A stretch of 64,000 nucleotides of DNA, taken from NCBI RefSeq assembly GCF_000295955.2, contig NZ_ALXE01000019.1, positions 186,001 through 250,000 of the forward strand, in the 5' to 3' direction. This DNA is from Pantoea sp. A4. Lineage in GTDB: Bacteria > Pseudomonadota > Gammaproteobacteria > Enterobacterales > Enterobacteriaceae. The notes under the pieces were generated by a model. That model was not told the DNA's origin and did no database searches. It was given only the letters and a program-made list of their open reading frames with translations. Shown here one piece after another: positions 40,034-48,789 of the stretch. The position numbers and the translations under genes are program-made. Within the stretch, counting starts at the first letter, position 1. Every line of letters starts with the position of its first letter.

Positions 40034-41992
40034 CTAACCCGCCATCAGGTCGGGGAACTTGTCCCGCAATGTGCGGAATATTTTGCCCATATCAGCCTCC
40101 TCACCACTGGCTTCAACCGCCTGAAACACCTGTGTTTTCAGATAATGTCGCCAACTGATCGGCGCGGCCGCAAGAAACGCCGTTAAATGTTCATAGCGCT
40201 GCGGCGTCCATAGCGCTTCAAAGGCCTCACGTGCCGTCCCTTTATCAAAATGGCCCTGACTGGCAGGCATCTCCGCACGCAATGCTGTACTGGCAGCGTC
40301 ATCGACTTGTCCATCGATAATCACCACACCATACTGTTCACGCGCGGCGCGCACCGTAATGAAACCACAGCGCACATCTTGCAATACTGCCTGAATATCG
40401 CGCCGTGCCGGGTCACCATATCCCCCTGCGCCCGGCCCACACACTTCGACCACGTCTCCCGGCTGGCAACGAATCACATCGGTATTACCGTGTTCAATCA
40501 CCTTCCCCTGACGGTGGGTACGAAAGTGCGATAATCCTCCCGCGCGTCCACCCAGTACTCCCGCAGAAGCAAACACCGAGCGATTGCGGTTCCGCGCAGT
40601 AATCACCGTTTCCGGGGCAAACACTTCAAATATCATCTGGGTTGCCAGACCACCGCGATAACGTCCGGCACCCGCGCTGTCGGACTTCAGGCCATAGCGA
40701 TGAAAACGAATCGGCACTTCAGCTTCGTTTATCTCAACCGGGGTATTTTTCAGAAACGCAGAGAGCCCACCAGAACCGTCTGGCCCATCGTGCCGCGGCG
40801 TCCCCCCGGCCCCTCCGCCAACCGGTCCAAGAGAGGCCACCACGCTACGATTGCGACTGTCGCTGGTGCGGATGTTCATAATGGAGTTACCCCCCGGCGA
40901 ATTGGCGGGTAGCCGGTCAGGCATCGCCAGCGAAAAAACGCCAATCGTCGCAATCTGTGACAGCGCACAGGTCAACGAACGCATGCCAACAGCGGCAGGC
41001 GCTTCGCAGTTCATAATGGTGCCCGGTGGTAAAATGGCGCGCGTTGGCCGTAGCGTACCGGCGTTCAGCAGCAGGTTACGATCCAGCGTCGAGAGAACAT
41101 AAGTGACGCCGACCAGCGCCAACGGATGCCGTTCGCGCCCACCGGTTGGCATATTCAGCGAAGACGCTAACTGCGGATCGCTACCGGTATAATCCAGCTC
41201 CAGCGTCTCTCCCTGCACCCGCAGCGTGATCGCGACCCGGCAGGGATAACCCCCTTCGCCATCTTCATCGGCATAATCCGCGTAGAAGTATTCACCGTCG
41301 GGAATGGAGGCAATAATGCTGCACGCCTGACGTTCGGCGTAGTCCAGAATGCCTTCAATGCCCGCCACAAAGTCGCGAAGGCCAAAGCGTTTGATGATGT
41401 CATGAATTTTGCGCTCACCCACGTTGACCGAGGCAATTTGCGCTTTGAAATCACCCCAGTTCTGATCCGGCACGCGCACATTGAGGCGCATAATCCGCGC
41501 AACATCTTCGTTCAGCTCGCCACCGCGCATGATTTTCAGCGGCGGTATGCGAATGCCCTCCTGCACAATTTCGCTGAGCGAACGTGAAAGTGACGCAGGC
41601 ACAGCGCCACCTACGTCAGTATTGTGAATATGCCCTACCACGAAGCAGACAATTTCCCCCTGCCAGAAGACCGGCTTCCAGATATGAATATCCGGCGAGT
41701 GCGTCGCGACATTACCGGCGTAGCTGTCGTTGGTTATGCAGATATCCCCTTCAGCATAATCTTCGATTAACGCCAGAACCGGCGCATAGTCGATGCCACT
41801 GTACCAGGGCGCGCCAAAACTGCGCGGAGAGGCAAAGGCCATCCCGTCACGGCTGACAATCTGGCAGGAGAAATCTTCCGTCTCTTTCACAAAGGTAGAG
41901 TGGGCAGTACGCATCAGGGTGAAGGCCATGGCATCAGCCGCCGCAGCGCAGTAGTTTGCCAGGATTTGCAGGTTACGTCCGTCAATCGCCAT
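40034..41992 (-). CDS. Hydantoinase/oxoprolinase beta subunit (HyuB family)
   Basis: The 652-residue protein belongs to the hydantoinase B / oxoprolinase family. With a HyuA subunit it forms ATP-dependent amidohydrolases that open hydantoins, 5-oxoproline or other lactams. The N-terminal LQILANYCAAAADAMAFTLM and the EDFSCQIVSRDG, SYAGNVATHSPDIHIWKP and FVVGHIHNTDVGGAVPAS segments are typical. The start at 41992 follows GGAGGGGG, one base after the hyuA stop; the longer start at 42010 lies inside hyuA. It is the last gene of the unit GNAT-hyuA-hyuB. Substrate not predictable; see the lactam hypothesis. Confidence 0.9.
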   Translation of the reverse strand: MAIDGRNLQILANYCAAAADAMAFTLMRTAHSTFVKETEDFSCQIVSRDGMAFASPRSFGAPWYSGIDYAPVLALIEDYAEGDICITNDSYAGNVATHSPDIHIWKPVFWQGEIVCFVVGHIHNTDVGGAVPASLSRSLSEIVQEGIRIPPLKIMRGGELNEDVARIMRLNVRVPDQNWGDFKAQIASVNVGERKIHDIIKRFGLRDFVAGIEGILDYAERQACSIIASIPDGEYFYADYADEDGEGGYPCRVAITLRVQGETLELDYTGSDPQLASSLNMPTGGRERHPLALVGVTYVLSTLDRNLLLNAGTLRPTRAILPPGTIMNCEAPAAVGMRSLTCALSQIATIGVFSLAMPDRLPANSPGGNSIMNIRTSDSRNRSVVASLGPVGGGAGGTPRHDGPDGSGGLSAFLKNTPVEINEAEVPIRFHRYGLKSDSAGAGRYRGGLATQMIFEVFAPETVITARNRNRSVFASAGVLGGRAGGLSHFRTHRQGKVIEHGNTDVIRCQPGDVVEVCGPGAGGYGDPARRDIQAVLQDVRCGFITVRAAREQYGVVIIDGQVDDAASTALRAEMPASQGHFDKGTAREAFEALWTPQRYEHLTAFLAAAPISWRHYLKTQVFQAVEASGEEADMGKIFRTLRDKFPDLMAG

Positions 41993-41993
41993 C

Positions 41994-44039
41994 TTATTCC
42001 CCCTCCACATGGGTGATCAGCAGGTTGCCAAAGTGGTCGACATTGACCTCCATGGCCGGTGGAACACAGGTGGTACAGTCATCCTGGGCGATAATAGCCG
42101 GGCCAGGTATGTGGTGCCCGGCGCGTAGCGTATGGCGGGCAATCACCGGGACCTGATGTGTCGCGCCATCGATCCAGGCCTGAGCATATTTGACCACCTC
42201 TACCGCGCCACTGGCGGGCGGCAGACGATTGAGCTGCGGTTTCGCCGTGGGTGAAGTGATCACCAGGCGCAGGTTGATCATCTGCACCGCTGCGTCCGCA
42301 TCACAGTGTCCAAACAGTTGCTGATGCTGGCTATCGAAAGCGGCATGGATAGCACCGACATCAGCCTGATGCAGCCAGGAGAGTTGCAACGGAACTTCAA
42401 TTTCAAACGACTGGCCGCGATAGCGCATATCGGCACTGAACAGCAAAGTGGCGGGTAGCGCACCGTGTTCGTGAGCTAACCACTGCCGGGCGCGCTGACT
42501 CAGGGCTTCCGCTTCGGTGGCGAGTTTATCGGCCAAACGCAGATCGAGGTCACTGTAGAGCGTGCGAATAAAATCATTACGAATATCGGCCACCAGGCCA
42601 CCCAGCGCGGAGAGCACGCCAGGCGTAGGCGGCACGATGACCCCTTTCATGTTCAGCTCTCGCGCAAGGAAGCAGCCCATCATTGGCCCTGCGCCTCCAA
42701 AGGCCAGGAACCAGAATTCGCGCGGATCAAGACCAAAGCGAGAAAGCAGGCCACTGGTGTCACCATACATCCCCGAAATAGCCAGCTGGATCGCCGTTTC
42801 TGCCGTCTCTTCAACGGAGATGTGCAACGCATCGGCCAGTGGCTGCCAGGCAGCACGAGCGGCTGCAACGTCCACCTGCACGGCGTTGTAGCCCAGGTCA
42901 CCATGGCCGATCATACCGCAGGCAGCAAAAGCATCGGTTGCGGTAGGCTGGGTGCCGCCACGACGGAAGCAGACCGGCCCAGGCAGCGACCCCGCACTGT
43001 CGGGGCCCATTTGTAATACGCCCTGGCCGTCGATCCATGCCAGCGAGCCGCCCCCCTGCCCGACTGAAGTGACGGCTACGGAAGGGATGTAAATGGGGAA
43101 GTCACCGATAATTTCGCCATTGCCCTGGGCAACGTGTCCCTCCACAATCACCGCGACATCGGCACTGGTGCCGCCAATGTCCAGGCTAAGGATTTTGTCG
43201 AAACCGCAGTGAGTAGCGATGTAACTGGCCCCAATTACGCCGGATGCCGTGCCAGATAGCACCATCTGCACGCACTCGCGCTTCGCCTGCTCCACCCCCA
43301 TCACCCCGCCATTAGATTTGGTAATACGCGGTGGCGGCTTAACGCCCATGGTGGACAGCGCCTGCTCAAATTTCTCCAGATAGTTAATGACCATCGGCTG
43401 TACATACGCATTGATCACTGCCGTGATGGTACGTTCATATTCACGGATGATTGGCCAGATCTCGGAAGAGCACGACGTCAAAAACTCAGGCGCAGCTTCA
43501 GTAATGATCGCTTTAACTGCCGCCTCATTTTCACCATTTCGGTAGCTGTGCAGTAATGAAACCACGATCCCCTGACAGCCTGCGGCCCGCGCTGCGTCAA
43601 TAGCCGCCAGCACGCTGGCACGATTGACCGGCTGTAATACCCGGCCATCACGATCGGTCCGTTCCTCAATCGCAAAGACCCGATCGCGGCTAATCAGCGG
43701 TAATGGGCGTCGTGAGAAGAGATCGTGAATATGGGGGATTTTCAGCCGTGCCAGCTCCAGCACATCGCAGAATCCCTCGGTGGCAAACAGCGCCAACTTC
43801 ACGCCGCGCCGTTGGATCACCGCATTGATGCCCACTGTGGTGCCGTGGGTGAAGTAGTCAATTTGCTGCGGATCGATGTTATCCCGCTGGTGAAGCTGCT
43901 GTAGACCGGTAAGAATTTCACTGCCTGGCTGGTCTGGCCGTGACAGGACTTTCAGGGTGTGGATCTGGTTTGTGTGCTGATCCAGCACGGCGAAATCGGT
44001 AAACGATCCGCCTATATCAACGCCAACGCGGTAGCCCAT
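41994..44039 (-). CDS. Hydantoinase/oxoprolinase alpha subunit (HyuA family)
   Basis: The 681-residue subunit carries the actin-like ATPase fold. Its phosphate motif DIGGSFTDFAV is at residues 8-18, HGTTVGINAVIQRRG lies near 65, and SLDIGGTSADVAVI near 278. ATP use drives opening of the cyclic amide together with HyuB. Typical partners are N-methylhydantoinase, 5-oxoprolinase and caprolactam/pyrrolidone hydrolases. It starts 18 bases after the GNAT gene stop and is one base from hyuB, so the subunits are coupled. Confidence 0.92.
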   Translation of the reverse strand: MGYRVGVDIGGSFTDFAVLDQHTNQIHTLKVLSRPDQPGSEILTGLQQLHQRDNIDPQQIDYFTHGTTVGINAVIQRRGVKLALFATEGFCDVLELARLKIPHIHDLFSRRPLPLISRDRVFAIEERTDRDGRVLQPVNRASVLAAIDAARAAGCQGIVVSLLHSYRNGENEAAVKAIITEAAPEFLTSCSSEIWPIIREYERTITAVINAYVQPMVINYLEKFEQALSTMGVKPPPRITKSNGGVMGVEQAKRECVQMVLSGTASGVIGASYIATHCGFDKILSLDIGGTSADVAVIVEGHVAQGNGEIIGDFPIYIPSVAVTSVGQGGGSLAWIDGQGVLQMGPDSAGSLPGPVCFRRGGTQPTATDAFAACGMIGHGDLGYNAVQVDVAAARAAWQPLADALHISVEETAETAIQLAISGMYGDTSGLLSRFGLDPREFWFLAFGGAGPMMGCFLARELNMKGVIVPPTPGVLSALGGLVADIRNDFIRTLYSDLDLRLADKLATEAEALSQRARQWLAHEHGALPATLLFSADMRYRGQSFEIEVPLQLSWLHQADVGAIHAAFDSQHQQLFGHCDADAAVQMINLRLVITSPTAKPQLNRLPPASGAVEVVKYAQAWIDGATHQVPVIARHTLRAGHHIPGPAIIAQDDCTTCVPPAMEVNVDHFGNLLITHVEGE

Positions 44040-44057
44040 GGTGAGTAAAGCTCCAAA

Positions 44058-44504
44058 TCAGGAGAGAGGGAATTCCATCAACTTGTGTGGTTCCTGCACC
44101 ACGCGCCAGCCGAGCCGCTGGTAGATTGCGTGAGCATCATTGGTCGAGAGCATCCAGCGGTGGACCGTTTGTAGTTCCGGGTGTTCACGTACACAGATCG
44201 CCAGCCAGCTACCTAAACCGCGACCACGCCAGCGGTCATCGATAATGACATCGCACAGCCAGCCAAAGCGGGTGTAATCGGTAATTAAGCGAGCAAAGCC
44301 AATCTGCTGCTGCTGATAATAGAGGCCAAACGGCAGCGCACCGGCTATGGCACGCTCGGTCTTAGCCCTCGGCTGGCCTTTTGCCCAGTAAGAGCGTTCC
44401 GCCAGTTGATGATGGATCCAGTCAATATCCAGCCGTTCACGGCAGGTTGAAATCTCAAATTCATCTTGTTGCCACTGTTGGTCGGCAATGTTCAGGCTGC
44501 TCAT
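44058..44504 (-). CDS. GNAT-family N-acetyltransferase
   Basis: The 148-residue protein has the acetyl-CoA pocket motif RWRGRGLGSWL near residues 90-100 and the downstream NDAHAIYQRLGW helix-strand pattern. GGAAG lies five bases before the ATG at 44504. It leads the hyuAB unit and could acetylate an amine or amino acid made by lactam opening, or protect the cell from it. This is inferred from position only. Confidence 0.88.
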   Translation of the reverse strand: MSSLNIADQQWQQDEFEISTCRERLDIDWIHHQLAERSYWAKGQPRAKTERAIAGALPFGLYYQQQQIGFARLITDYTRFGWLCDVIIDDRWRGRGLGSWLAICVREHPELQTVHRWMLSTNDAHAIYQRLGWRVVQEPHKLMEFPLS

Positions 44505-44665
44505 GGTGGCTTCCGGTTATGGGGGGAAATTTATTGTAAAACGGTGATGTGATGACGGTTGCTGAAACTGCCGAGCAAAGCGTCGCAAACTGCGCGAATT
44601 TTCCCGGGAAATGAAATTTTATGCTGCGGATGAACTTTTGGGGCAGCCATAATTAAACGCGATGG

Positions 44666-44794
44666 ATGTAAATAAAGATAAAGCGGGTTGACGGGTGTTG
44701 GTGATTGGTAAATAGTTTGCGCCACTGTGGGATATGGATAAGGGAGTAACAGATGGATAAGGTGAATGAAGAGACATTGTTGGCGGCAGGGTTT
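44666..44794 (+). repeat. Leader/N-terminus repeat, copy A
   Basis: About 129 bases containing the promoter, ribosome site and first 14 codons of the gene at 44753. They align along their length with 46151-46280 (roughly three quarters identical by eye, one single-base gap), for example AATAGTTTGCG in both. It marks duplication of a whole promoter-gene cassette. Confidence 0.8.
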
Positions 44795-45067
44795 GACTCC
44801 ATGCAGATTATGATGTTGCAAAATGCAGTCAAGAACAGAAAGGAGTCTTTTTCCTTTCTTGTAAGAAGCCTTTCCGCGCGTTTCACTTTAAATATCTGGA
44901 TTAACTTTTTATTTTTAACATTACTTATTTTAAAGTATGTAAATGGACCAGATCTTCACTTCAAAGCATTACTAATAACAGTAATGATATGCGAAGTGAT
45001 AATCTGGTCAGTAATGCCTTCCAGGTTAGCGTATATTTCCTGGAAGGCCAAGCGCAGAGTTATTTAG
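44753..45067 (+). CDS. Small two-helix membrane protein A (candidate immunity protein)
   Basis: The 104-residue protein starts MDKVNEETLLAAGF after GGGAG and has two membrane helices near residues 47-63 (NIWINFLFLTLLILKYV) and 71-88 (KALLITVMICEVIIWSVM), with a basic tail (WKAKRRVI). It meets the gene at 45068-45868 stop to stop with no base between. A paralogue with the same 14-residue start lies at 46239. The small size, two helices, AT-rich composition and opposite orientation to a hairpin-bearing protein recall colicin immunity genes. Function is inferred, and the family is not recognised. Confidence 0.75.
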   Translation: MDKVNEETLLAAGFDSMQIMMLQNAVKNRKESFSFLVRSLSARFTLNIWINFLFLTLLILKYVNGPDLHFKALLITVMICEVIIWSVMPSRLAYISWKAKRRVI

Positions 45068-45868
45068 TTATTCTTCTACAGCAGCATTAATAACACCTAT
45101 AATAGCCTTTGCTTCAAGCCCAAAACCAACAACTTTTATCGTAAGCATCGAGCTGGACATTTTATCAGCATTTCTATAGAAATCACGTGGAATATGCCTA
45201 AACAATGAAAATGTCCCTTTCTTTTTCAACAACCCGAAAACATTAAATGTGTTCGCAGCTAAGCTTATAGTTTTGTATGTCGCAAGCCCTACTTTTGGAC
45301 TAAACCCTAAAAATTTAGCCATAGAAATAAATTCATCTGCTACTATACCTTCATATTTTTTATCCCCACTGATGGAACTCACAATTTCTTTAGAAATTGT
45401 ATTAAAACCATCAATAACCAGAACCGCACCAGCAACCATTCCCACAGGATGGAGTGTTGCAAAGAGAGATGAGCCTGCAACTATTGAAAACACGCCTAAG
45501 ATCAACGTGACACCAGTGATAATGTATCCTACGATTTTATTTTCATCCCGAACAATTTCTACCTGGGCATAAACCTTAGCAATTTTTAAACGTAATGATC
45601 GGTCTTGTTCCTGCAGATGCTCACTCTCTTCACGTAATGCTTTAAATGGTTCAAGTAAAGCCTCCGAGCTTTTAGCTGTTCGTGCAATAGCAAATTGTTT
45701 CTCTATGAACTGCTGAACCTCTTTGAGGAAAGATAACCGTGTCAGTCCATCCTTAAGATGGTAAGCGCCTATCTTTGTTGCCAAAGAGGTTAACTTTCCT
45801 GCCTCAAGATTAATCATATTCACAGCCCAGGCACGGTCGCGCTGCCCGTTGAAGTGGGTAATATCCAT
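45068..45868 (-). CDS. Helical protein with hydrophobic hairpin (DUF4225-like), candidate pore-forming toxin
   Basis: The 266-residue protein starts at the ATG at 45868 with AAGGAAG upstream. Residues 1-110 are helical and charged. Residues 112-134 (IVGYIITGVTLILGVFSIVAG) and 138-156 (TLHPVGMVAGAVLVIDGFN) form a Gly-rich hydrophobic hairpin. The segment SPKVGLATYKTISLAANTFN and further amphipathic helices follow. From memory this resembles proteins annotated DUF4225, of unknown function. It has no signal peptide. The AT-rich composition, the abutting small membrane protein and the duplicated partner suggest a toxin-immunity arrangement. Other readings are a membrane-remodelling or phage-defence protein. 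Confidence 0.7.
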   Translation of the reverse strand: MDITHFNGQRDRAWAVNMINLEAGKLTSLATKIGAYHLKDGLTRLSFLKEVQQFIEKQFAIARTAKSSEALLEPFKALREESEHLQEQDRSLRLKIAKVYAQVEIVRDENKIVGYIITGVTLILGVFSIVAGSSLFATLHPVGMVAGAVLVIDGFNTISKEIVSSISGDKKYEGIVADEFISMAKFLGFSPKVGLATYKTISLAANTFNVFGLLKKKGTFSLFRHIPRDFYRNADKMSSSMLTIKVVGFGLEAKAIIGVINAAVEE

Positions 45869-46238
45869 TATCGCTTCCTTTTTTAGATAATAGTAAACCG
45901 CAGAACGACAAAAGCGTTCTGCACAGAGGTTAAAATTTAACAGCGCGTTTTTATCTCACACTCAAATTCAAATAACAACAAGACCGTTCTGAGCGAGAGA
46001 AATATTTATTATTAGTAGATAATGTAAGTTATTCAGTTTATTCACTGCGAGGTGGAGAGTTTTTCAGTTATGAGACACCCCTCTCAGTTACGTGAAATTC
46101 ATTACATGCACCTAATTGCCATTCATTAAAAAATACCACTTTCGATTGCAATGTAAATAAATATAAACCAAGTTGACGGATAACAGCGGATTAGTGAATA
46201 GTTTGCGTCACGATAGTATTTGGGTAAGGAAGTGACAA
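45869..46238. other. AT-rich intergenic region with leader hairpin and repeat copy B
   Basis: The 370 bases between the divergent genes at 45868 and 46239 hold an eight-base perfect inverted repeat, GCAGAACG (45900-45907) with CGTTCTGC (45915-45922). It lies about 32 bases before the ATG of the hairpin protein and could be an operator or leader hairpin. The right part is the start of repeat copy B. No LexA-type box (CTGT-N8-ACAG) was seen. Confidence 0.55.
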
Positions 46239-46280
46239 TTGGATAAGGTAAATGAAGAGACGTTACTGGCAGCAGGGTTT
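46151..46280 (+). repeat. Leader/N-terminus repeat, copy B
   Basis: About 130 bases aligned with 44666-44794. Its start codon is TTG (46239), where copy A has ATG; the surrounding codons GATAAGGT.AATGAAGAGAC are otherwise shared. Confidence 0.8.
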
Positions 46281-46571
46281 AGGCCGGTTGATATATTCCT
46301 CTGTCAGATTATCAGCGAAGATAACACGATGGAACTTCATGAATCTCTTCCTGAAATAGTTAAAAGATTCAAACGCCTGTTTAAATGCCTCTTTTCGATA
46401 ATACTTTTCTCTTTATTGATAGTAGACATTTCTGACTGGAACATTCTTTTAGCGTGTACACTTATATCATATTCACTTATTCCTGCTACTTTTCCAGTCA
46501 GGATCGGATACAAAGCCTGGCTGTTATACAGCATTAAAATAAAACCACTTAACAACATCATTACCAAATAA
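46239..46571 (+). CDS. Small two-helix membrane protein B (paralogue of A)
   Basis: The 110-residue protein starts at TTG 46239 after AAGGAAG. Its first 14 residues (MDKVNEETLLAAGF) equal those of the protein at 44753, then the sequences diverge. Two membrane helices lie near residues 48-64 (LFKCLFSIILFSLLIVD) and 69-87 (NILLACTLISYSLIPATFP). Both paralogues end in a P-x-R-x-x-Y-x-x-W pattern (MPSRLAYISW / FPVRIGYKAW). There is no toxin-like gene of its own, so it looks like an orphan copy, which is common in immunity gene arrays. Confidence 0.72.
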   Translation: MDKVNEETLLAAGFRPVDIFLCQIISEDNTMELHESLPEIVKRFKRLFKCLFSIILFSLLIVDISDWNILLACTLISYSLIPATFPVRIGYKAWLLYSIKIKPLNNIITK

Positions 46572-46684
46572 AACCTGAATGAATTTTTTAGTCAACCATC
46601 AAACCACACTTTTTGCAATAATCTTAGGCAGAAAACGGCTATGCAAGCTCTATCTATAATAAAACCTGCACAGCGCAGTGTGGC

Positions 46685-47197
46685 TTAAGCACCAAATTCC
46701 ACGGAGTTCTGTTTAGCAATCAGAGAACGCAGGGGAACCGTACTTTTCATGATCGGGGATTTAATCACGATATAGCTGAAATACTTGTCGATGCCGATTT
46801 GGGCATCCAGCAGTTTCTCAATCACTTCCTGGTAGTGTTCAATACTGCGGGTAATAAAGCGCAGTAAATAGTCGTAACCACCGGTAATCAGGTGGCACTC
46901 CAGCAGCTCGTCCACTTCGCGGATCGCATTCTCAAACTTCATAAAGTCTTCGCGGCGGTGGCCGGAGAGCGTCACTTCAGTAAACACCGTCACGGAGTCC
47001 GTGATCTTGGTCAGATTAATATGCGCTTCATAACCGGTAATAAAACCGGCTTGTTCAAGGCGCTTTACGCGCTGCAAGCAGGGGCTGGGTGAGAGTCCGA
47101 CTGCATCTGCCAGATTGACGTTGCTGATACGGCCATCTTTTTGCAGTTGCACCAGAATGTTGATATCGATGCGGTCTAATTTCATTAAGCCGTTCAT
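46685..47197 (-). CDS. Lrp/AsnC-family transcriptional regulator
   Basis: The 170-residue regulator has an N-terminal winged helix (LDRIDINILVQLQKDGRISN, LSPSPCLQRVKRLEQAGFI) and a C-terminal RAM domain for amino-acid binding and oligomerisation (TGGYDYLLRFITRS). The start at 47197 (MNGLMKLDR) follows GAGGGG; a longer frame from 47248 lacks a site. It lies just downstream of gabT on the same strand and is the obvious candidate to regulate the catabolic operon in answer to an amino acid. The residues after 150 (MKSTVPLRSLIAKQNSVEFGA) form a short extra tail. Confidence 0.9.
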   Translation of the reverse strand: MNGLMKLDRIDINILVQLQKDGRISNVNLADAVGLSPSPCLQRVKRLEQAGFITGYEAHINLTKITDSVTVFTEVTLSGHRREDFMKFENAIREVDELLECHLITGGYDYLLRFITRSIEHYQEVIEKLLDAQIGIDKYFSYIVIKSPIMKSTVPLRSLIAKQNSVEFGA

Positions 47198-47338
47198 AGC
47201 ACCCCTCATTGTTAAACAACTGTGCAGGATATCCCGATGGTATAGCATGCTTTGCCCTGGTTGTGCCAGCGTTACCGCTGGCAGGCATCATCGGGACTGT
47301 TATGTAATTATTCCAGCAAAATCAATGAGGAAAGACGA

Positions 47339-48655
47339 TTACCCCAGGCGACCCGTGGCGCGAGCCAGCGCGATATCGAAGATATGCAGCGCCTCTTCCA
47401 GTTGGGAATCGGTGGTGACCAGTGGCGCAAGGAAACGCACGGTATTGCGATGTAATCCACACTTAATCAGCAGCAGCCCTTCCTGACAGGCACTGTCGAG
47501 GATTTTTTGCGTCAGCGCGGCATCGGGCTTACCGGTTTCAAAATCAAGAATTTCCACCGCCTGCATAAAGCCAACGCCACGCACATCACCAATGCAGGCA
47601 TATTTTTCAGCCAGTTGACGCAGACGAGCATTAAGCTGTGCGCCCAGCTGATTCGCACGTTCCAGTAAATTATCGTGCTCCAGCAGATCCAGCACCGCCA
47701 GTGCTGCTGCACAGGCCAGCGCATTTCCCCCGTAGGTGCCACCCAGACCACCCGGTGTCGGTGCATCCATCATAGCAGCACGCCCCACCACACCCGAGAT
47801 AGGCAGACCACCACCCAGGCTTTTCGCCACGGTGACCAGATCCGGCTGAATACCTAACTGCTGGAAGGCAAACATCGTGCCGGTGCGGCCAAAACCGGTC
47901 TGCACTTCATCGCAGATCAGCATAATGCCGTGCTGCTGGGTGATACGGCGCAGAGACTGCATAAAGGCGGCACCCGCTGGCAGGAAGCCACCGTCACCCT
48001 GAACCGGTTCGATAATGATTGCCGCCACACGCTCTGGCAGGATCTGCACCGCAAACAGCTGGTCCAGCGCTTTAAGACAGTCAGCCTCAGTCACACCGTG
48101 CAGTGGATTAGGGAATGGCAGACGATAGATGTCTGAGGGGAACGGACCAAAGTTCTGCTTGTATGGCTGGCTCATCCCGGTCAGGGTCACACCCAACAGC
48201 GTACGGCCATGGAACGCGCCATCAAAGGCGATGACACCAGGGCGATTCGTGTGTGCACGCGCAATTTTCACCGCATTTTCTACCGCTTCGGCACCGCTGG
48301 TGAAAAACACACTCTTATAGGCTTCGCCCTTGCCCACCAGCTGATTGAGACGCTGAGCCAGCTCAATATAGCCGGGATAAGCCACCACCTGGAAACAGGC
48401 GTGTGAGACCAGACCTAACTGCTTAGTCACCGCATTAACGACCGCCGGATGGTTATGCCCGACGTTCAGCACACCGATACCACCCACAAAGTCGAGATAG
48501 CGATTCCCTTCTACATCCCACACTTCGCTACCTTTCGCACGTTCGATTACCAGCGGATGGGCAGTAACAATACCACGCGGCACGTTCTGCTCACGCGCAT
48601 CCAGTAACACATTGTTGTCCGACCAAGTCTGTTGTTCTGTCATGACATTCTGCAT
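47339..48655 (-). CDS. gabT: 4-aminobutyrate aminotransferase
   Basis: The 438-residue PLP enzyme moves the amino group of GABA to 2-oxoglutarate, giving succinate semialdehyde and glutamate. The PLP Lys is in TVAKSLGGGLP (near residue 270), the Asp in CDEVQTGFGRTG, and SGAEAVENAVKIAR holds the phosphate-binding turn. AGGGGT precedes the ATG at 48655. With gabD at 60952-62412 it completes the GABA shunt. 5-aminovalerate or other omega-amino acids are possible alternate substrates. Confidence 0.92.
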   Translation of the reverse strand: MQNVMTEQQTWSDNNVLLDAREQNVPRGIVTAHPLVIERAKGSEVWDVEGNRYLDFVGGIGVLNVGHNHPAVVNAVTKQLGLVSHACFQVVAYPGYIELAQRLNQLVGKGEAYKSVFFTSGAEAVENAVKIARAHTNRPGVIAFDGAFHGRTLLGVTLTGMSQPYKQNFGPFPSDIYRLPFPNPLHGVTEADCLKALDQLFAVQILPERVAAIIIEPVQGDGGFLPAGAAFMQSLRRITQQHGIMLICDEVQTGFGRTGTMFAFQQLGIQPDLVTVAKSLGGGLPISGVVGRAAMMDAPTPGGLGGTYGGNALACAAALAVLDLLEHDNLLERANQLGAQLNARLRQLAEKYACIGDVRGVGFMQAVEILDFETGKPDAALTQKILDSACQEGLLLIKCGLHRNTVRFLAPLVTTDSQLEEALHIFDIALARATGRLG

Positions 48656-48789
48656 TTTAAACCCCTATCCACGTCACATTTGATTGGCTCAAGTATCGCA
48701 ATCTGCTGGCATCTTCTGCTGCCGTTATTGGCGATCCTGCGGCATTTCCTGTCAAAATCGGCACACTTACAGTAAAGATCTGTTGAAGA

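Noticed and set aside
45869..46238. LexA (SOS) box for the toxin candidate
   Set aside because: No CTGT-N8-ACAG element was found, although colicin genes usually have one.
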